A DNA stretch of 64,000 bases from Glycomyces amatae (GTDB taxonomy: Bacteria; Actinomycetota; Actinomycetes; Mycobacteriales; Micromonosporaceae). The translations under genes and the position numbers were made by a program. Below the pieces are notes generated by a model. It was given only the letters and a program-made list of their open reading frames with translations. It was not told the origin of the DNA and made no database searches. The stretch covers positions 62,001 to 126,000 of the forward strand of contig NZ_JAJLQZ010000007.1 of the NCBI RefSeq assembly GCF_020991375.1. The letters are read 5' to 3'. This document shows, in pieces, positions 59,744 through 64,000 of the stretch (positions within the stretch are counted from its first letter, which is position 1; every line of letters starts with the position of its first letter).

Positions 59744-62700
59744 GTGTTGGCGTTCATCGGCGACGAAGAGTTCCGCGAGACCCTCCCCGACCGGGAGGAA
59801 CTGCTGACCGAGGCGGCCGGCCTGGCCGGACCCGACACATCGCTGGCGAGGCTGGTCGAGCTCTACTGGAGCCTGGTGTCCGACGACGACCTCGTCGGCC
59901 GCAGCGCCCAGCAGCTCCTGGAGACCACCGCCCACCACCGTCGCATGGCCGAGACCCGCGCCCCCGGCGAAGTCGTCCTCGAACTGGACTGCCCCGAGGA
60001 CGCCGACGGCCCCGACGCCGCCGCCTCCACCCGGGTCGACCTCGTCTGCGACGACTCCCCGTTCCTCGTCGACTCGCTCACCGGCCTGTTCAACCGGTAC
60101 AACATCGACATCTCGGTGTTCGTCCACCCGATCGTCCCGGTCCGCCGCGACGACGACGGCACCCTCGCCGAGGCCCCCGCCGAAGGCGGCCGCGCCGAGT
60201 CCTGGATGCACATCGAGACCCAGCGGGTCGCCGACAAGGACTTCCAGGCCAAGCTCAAAGCGGAGATCCTCGAAGTCCTCTCCGACGTGAGCGTCTGCGT
60301 CGCCGACTGGCAGGCCATGCGCGGCAAGGCCCTCGAGATCGCCGACGACCTCGACGGCCAACCGCTCCCCGTCCCCCCCAAGGACATCGACGACACCGTC
60401 GAACTCCTGCGCTGGCTCGCCGACGACAAGTTCACGTTCCTCGGCTTCCGCCGGTACCGGCTCACCGGCGACGGCCCCGACCAGGCGCTCACCCCCGACG
60501 CCGACAGCGGCCTGGGCCTGCTGCGCAAGGCCCCCGCCGTCCCGCGCCCCATCAGCTCGTTCAACACCGACGCCCGCTCCCAGATCGACGCCAAGCGCCT
60601 CCTGGTCATCACCAAGTCCAACGCCCGCTCCACCGTCCACCGCACGTCCTTCATGGACTACATCGGCGTGAAGACCTTCGACGCGGACGGCGAACCCGAC
60701 GGCGAACTGCGCTTCCTCGGCCTGTTCACCTCCACCGCCTACCTCTCCAGCGTCACCGAGCTGCCCGTGGTCCGCCGCAAGGTCGAGGACGTGCTCGCCC
60801 GCTCCGGCGTCACCCTCTCCTCCCACTCCGGCAAGGACCTCGTCACCGCCCTCGAGACCTACCCGCGCGACGAGCTCTTCCAGGCCCGCACCGACGACCT
60901 GTACACCACCGCCATGGGCGTGCTCCGCCTCGCCGGACGCCGCCGCCTGCGCCTGTTCGCGCGCCGCGACGTCTACGGCCGCTTCTACTCCTGCCTCGTC
61001 TACCTGCCCCGCGACCGGTACAACACCGAGAACCGCGAGAAGATCGAGGCGATCCTCCAGCGCCGCCTCCACGGCGTCGACGTCAGCTACGACGCCCGCG
61101 TCACCGAGTCGGTGCTCGCCCGCCTCCACTTCGTCGTCCGCATCGACCCCTACGCCGAGCACGACCCCGTCGACCTCGAGTCGATCCAGTCCGAACTCGC
61201 CGACGCGACCCGCTCCTGGGACGCCGACCTCGTCTTCCAGCTCGACCATCACATCGGCGAAGGCCAGGCCCGCACCCTCGCCAAGGCGTACGCCCACGCC
61301 TACCCCGCCGCGTACAAGGCCGAGCACTCGCCCATGGACGCCGCCAAGGACATCGCGAAACTGGAGATGCTCCACGACGGCGACGACATGGAACTCCAAC
61401 TGTTCCGCCGCGGCGGCGACGACACCGACGTCCGGTTCAAGATCTACTCCTTCGGCCGGCCCGTGATCCTCTCCGACGCGCTCCCGGTGCTCAAAAACCT
61501 CGGCGTCCGCGTCGCCGAAGAACGCCCCTACCAGATCAAACGCGCCGACGGCACGATCCACCTCAGCGACTTCGGGATCGAACTGCCCGGCGTGGCCGCC
61601 GAATCCGTACCCCAACTGCGGGTGCGATTCGAGAACGCCTTCCGAGCCGTCTGGGGCGGTGAGGCCGAATCCGACCGGCTCAACGAACTCGTCATCGCCG
61701 CCGGACTCACCTGGCGCCAGGTCGTGGTCCTGCGCGCCCTCGCCAAATACCTCCGCCAGTGCGGTTTCGTGTTCTCGCAGGACTTCATCGCCGCCACCCT
61801 CGGCTCCTACCCCGAGATCGCCGGGAACCTGGTGCGCCTGTTCGAGGCCCGCTTCGACCCGCGCGTCGGCGCCGACCGCGAGGCCGCCGTCGCCCGCATC
61901 GACGAGACCCTCGCGGCCGGCCTCGCCGAGGTCCCCAACCTCGACGCCGACCGGATCCTGCGCGCGTTCCTCACGCTCATCCGCTCCACCCTGCGCACCT
62001 CCTACTTCCAGCGCGGCGCCGCCGGCCGCCCCAAGGAGCACGTGTCGTTCAAGTTCGACGCCCGCTCGATCGACTTCCTCCCCAAGCCCCGCCCCGTGTT
62101 CGAGGTGTTCGTCTACTCCCCGCACTTCGAGGGCGTCCACATGCGCTACGGCAAGGTCGCCCGCGGCGGCCTGCGCTGGTCGGACCGGCGCGAGGACTTC
62201 CGCACCGAGATCCTCGGCCTCGTCAAGGCCCAGGAGGTCAAGAACACCGTCATCACCCCCGTCGGCGCCAAGGGCGGCTTCGTCCTCAAACGCGTCGACT
62301 TCGCCGACCGGGCCGCGTTCCAGGCCGAAGGCGTCGCCCGCTACCGCGAGTTCATCTCCGCCCTGCTGGACATCACCGACAACCGCGACGCCGACAACAC
62401 CGTGGTCCCGCCGCCCAACGTGGTCCGCCACGACGGCGACGACCCCTACCTCGTCGTCGCCGCCGACAAGGGCACCGCGACCTTCTCCGACGTCGCCAAC
62501 GCCGTCGCCGCCGAGTACGGGTTCTGGCTCGGCGACGCGTTCGCCTCCGGCGGCTCGGTCGGCTACGACCACAAGAAGATGGGCATCACCGCCCGCGGCG
62601 CCTGGGAGTCGGTCAAACGCCACTTCCGCGCCGAAGGCCTGGACACGCAGGCGCAGGAGTTCACCGTCGTCGGCATCGGCGACATGTCCGGCGACGTCTT

Positions 62701-64000
62701 CGGCAACGGCATGCTCCTGTCCGAGCACATCCGGCTCGTGGCCGCCTTCAACCACATGCACATCTTCATCGACCCCGACCCGGTCGCCGCCACCTCCATC
62801 GCCGAGCGCCGCCGCCTGTTCGACCTGCCCCGCTCCACCTGGGCCGACTACGACCCGACCCTCATCTCCGCCGGCGGCGGCGTGTGGGAACGCTCGGCGA
62901 AGTCCATCCCCGTCTCCGACGAGGCCCGCGCCGCCCTCGGCATCGGCGCCGACGTCAAGGACCTCACCCCGCCCGAACTCATCCGCGCCATCCTCACCGC
63001 CCCGGTCGACCTGCTGTGGAACGGCGGCATCGGCACCTACGTGAAGGCGGCGTCGCAGACCGACGCCGCCGCGGGGGACAAGGCCAACGACGCCGTCCGC
63101 GTCAACGGCGAGGACCTGCGCTGCCGCGTCGTCGGCGAAGGCGGCAACCTCGGCTTCACCCAGCTGGGCCGCATCGAGTACGCCCAGTCCGGCGGGCCCG
63201 AACGGACCGGCGGGCGCTGCGACACCGACTTCATCGACAACTCCGCCGGCGTCGACACCTCCGACCACGAGGTCAACATCAAGATCCTGCTCCGCTCCGC
63301 CGCCCTGGCCGGCCGCGTCGACCCCGGCAGCCGCGACCGGCTCTTCATGGACATGGCCGACGCGGTCGCCGACGCCGTCCTGGCCGACAACTACGGCCAG
63401 AACATGGCCCTCGCGAACGCCAGGCGCCTCAACCTCCGGCTCATGCCCGTCCACATCAGACTCATGAAGCACCTGGAGAAGACCGTCGGCCTCGACCGCG
63501 AGATCGAGGGCCTCCCCAGCGACAAGCAGCTCAAGGAGCGCAGCGCCGCCGGCGCCGCGCTCACCGAACCCGAGATGTCGGTCCTGCTGTCGTACGTGAA
63601 GATCTGGGCCAAGCGCGCCGTGCTCGACTCCGACCTGCCCGACGAGGAGTGGACCGCGCCGGTCCTGCGCGAGTACTTCCCCGCGCCGCTGCGCGAACCC
63701 TACGCCGACCTCATGGCCGACCACCCGCTGCGCCGCGAGATCGTCACGACCGCGGTCGTGGGCGAGGCCGTCAACCGCTGCGGGACGACGTTCCTGTTCC
63801 GCATCGCCGACGAGACCGGCGCCGACGTCGTGGACGTCGTCCGCGCCTTCGTGATCATCCGCGACGCCTTCGGACTGCCGGGCCTGTGGCGGCGCATCGA
63901 GGCCCTCGACAACCAGGTCCCGCAGGAGGCCCAGGTCGCGAGCATGCTCGTGATCCGGCGGCTCCTCGACCGCGGCGTCCGCTGGCTCGTGCAGCACCGG
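59744..64000 (+). CDS. gdh: NAD-specific glutamate dehydrogenase, large (L_180-type) form, 3' end missing
   Basis: This very large enzyme oxidises glutamate to 2-oxoglutarate with NAD. The window holds 1419 codons; the family is about 1600-1650 residues, so roughly 200 C-terminal residues lie beyond the edge. The first part holds the ACT-like N-terminal domains. The catalytic core has MRYGKVARGGLRWSDRREDF, the substrate region PVGAKGGFVLKR, and the dinucleotide-binding domain with VVGIGDMSGDVFGNGML. DLLWNGGIGTYVKA follows the core. GTG at 59744 follows GGAG; GTG at 59720, in frame, is an alternative with eight more residues. A long open antisense frame exists and is only codon-bias shadow. 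Confidence 0.94.
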   Translation, partial: MLAFIGDEEFRETLPDREELLTEAAGLAGPDTSLARLVELYWSLVSDDDLVGRSAQQLLETTAHHRRMAETRAPGEVVLELDCPEDADGPDAAASTRVDLVCDDSPFLVDSLTGLFNRYNIDISVFVHPIVPVRRDDDGTLAEAPAEGGRAESWMHIETQRVADKDFQAKLKAEILEVLSDVSVCVADWQAMRGKALEIADDLDGQPLPVPPKDIDDTVELLRWLADDKFTFLGFRRYRLTGDGPDQALTPDADSGLGLLRKAPAVPRPISSFNTDARSQIDAKRLLVITKSNARSTVHRTSFMDYIGVKTFDADGEPDGELRFLGLFTSTAYLSSVTELPVVRRKVEDVLARSGVTLSSHSGKDLVTALETYPRDELFQARTDDLYTTAMGVLRLAGRRRLRLFARRDVYGRFYSCLVYLPRDRYNTENREKIEAILQRRLHGVDVSYDARVTESVLARLHFVVRIDPYAEHDPVDLESIQSELADATRSWDADLVFQLDHHIGEGQARTLAKAYAHAYPAAYKAEHSPMDAAKDIAKLEMLHDGDDMELQLFRRGGDDTDVRFKIYSFGRPVILSDALPVLKNLGVRVAEERPYQIKRADGTIHLSDFGIELPGVAAESVPQLRVRFENAFRAVWGGEAESDRLNELVIAAGLTWRQVVVLRALAKYLRQCGFVFSQDFIAATLGSYPEIAGNLVRLFEARFDPRVGADREAAVARIDETLAAGLAEVPNLDADRILRAFLTLIRSTLRTSYFQRGAAGRPKEHVSFKFDARSIDFLPKPRPVFEVFVYSPHFEGVHMRYGKVARGGLRWSDRREDFRTEILGLVKAQEVKNTVITPVGAKGGFVLKRVDFADRAAFQAEGVARYREFISALLDITDNRDADNTVVPPPNVVRHDGDDPYLVVAADKGTATFSDVANAVAAEYGFWLGDAFASGGSVGYDHKKMGITARGAWESVKRHFRAEGLDTQAQEFTVVGIGDMSGDVFGNGMLLSEHIRLVAAFNHMHIFIDPDPVAATSIAERRRLFDLPRSTWADYDPTLISAGGGVWERSAKSIPVSDEARAALGIGADVKDLTPPELIRAILTAPVDLLWNGGIGTYVKAASQTDAAAGDKANDAVRVNGEDLRCRVVGEGGNLGFTQLGRIEYAQSGGPERTGGRCDTDFIDNSAGVDTSDHEVNIKILLRSAALAGRVDPGSRDRLFMDMADAVADAVLADNYGQNMALANARRLNLRLMPVHIRLMKHLEKTVGLDREIEGLPSDKQLKERSAAGAALTEPEMSVLLSYVKIWAKRAVLDSDLPDEEWTAPVLREYFPAPLREPYADLMADHPLRREIVTTAVVGEAVNRCGTTFLFRIADETGADVVDVVRAFVIIRDAFGLPGLWRRIEALDNQVPQEAQVASMLVIRRLLDRGVRWLVQHR

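Noticed and set aside
59699..63997. A 1432-codon open frame on the minus strand opposite glutamate dehydrogenase
   Set aside because: Its translation is low-complexity Gly/Val/Asp/Glu sequence, the mirror of a very GC-biased gene. The plus strand carries all motifs of the NAD-dependent glutamate dehydrogenase.
1..64000. tRNA, rRNA and CRISPR arrays
   Set aside because: Scanning the intergenic parts by eye for TPsiC-like GGTTCGAATCC motifs, rRNA cores and regularly spaced repeats gave nothing; a tRNAscan or CRISPR search would be decisive.

Overview
The window is chromosomal DNA of a high-GC Gram-positive bacterium of the class Actinomycetes. This rests on the gene content: SepF plus a long Wag31-type DivIVA, a PriA-type HisA without a hisF beside it, a SigB/SigF-family stress sigma factor, WXG100/EspC-like proteins, an IdeR/DtxR iron box, and dense GTG/TTG starts with four-base stop/start overlaps. 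The genus cannot be fixed from the sequence alone; a Glycomyces- or Micromonospora-like actinomycete would fit.

1-14.5 kb is the division and cell wall (dcw) cluster: murF (5' end cut by the window), mraY, murD, ftsW, murG, murC, ftsQ, ftsZ, yggS, sepF, yggT, wag31. Two insertions interrupt the usual order. A TnpB-type RNA-guided nuclease gene sits between murF and mraY, translationally coupled on both sides. A reverse-oriented siderophore-interacting protein gene with an iron box sits between murC and ftsQ. 14.8-19.9 kb holds a membrane protein with an Ada-like metal motif, a DksA/TraR protein with a histone-H1-like tail behind a structured leader, lspA, an rluD-type pseudouridine synthase, a ParA-like ATPase and a DUF2567-like membrane protein. 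20-25 kb is hisD-hisC-hisB-(52-residue membrane protein)-hisH-priA-ridA. An IcmA-like acyl-CoA mutase subunit follows.

26.9-35.5 kb reads as a general-stress island. A SigB/SigF-family gene is followed by hemerythrin, a UdgX-like protein, a CBS protein, a short animal-type transketolase, DUF4383, a Rho_N protein, a holin-X/DUF1469 protein, a DUF3618 protein and an SDR. Matches to the SigB/SigF promoter pattern (GTTT or GNNT, 15-16 bases, GGGTA) lie before the sigma gene itself and before at least four of the neighbours.

35.7-39.6 kb is an araB-araD-araA arabinose operon. It is followed by an IS110 element with a non-coding end that could encode a bridge RNA, then a divergent ROK repressor/MFS transporter pair with a clear operator. 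A yybP-ykoY (manganese) riboswitch controls a GDT1/UPF0016 exporter at 44 kb. After it come RNase HI, a YbbN-like protein, an arginase-family enzyme, an RtcB RNA ligase fused in frame to a kinase-like domain, and a divergent TetR/drug-MFS pair. The last 12 kb holds a YbaB/EspC-like/WXG cluster, a membrane cluster (aminopropyltransferase with membrane domain, DUF350, DUF4247, DUF2617, DUF4178) and the first 1419 codons of a giant NAD-dependent glutamate dehydrogenase cut by the window end. I saw no rRNA, tRNA or CRISPR array.
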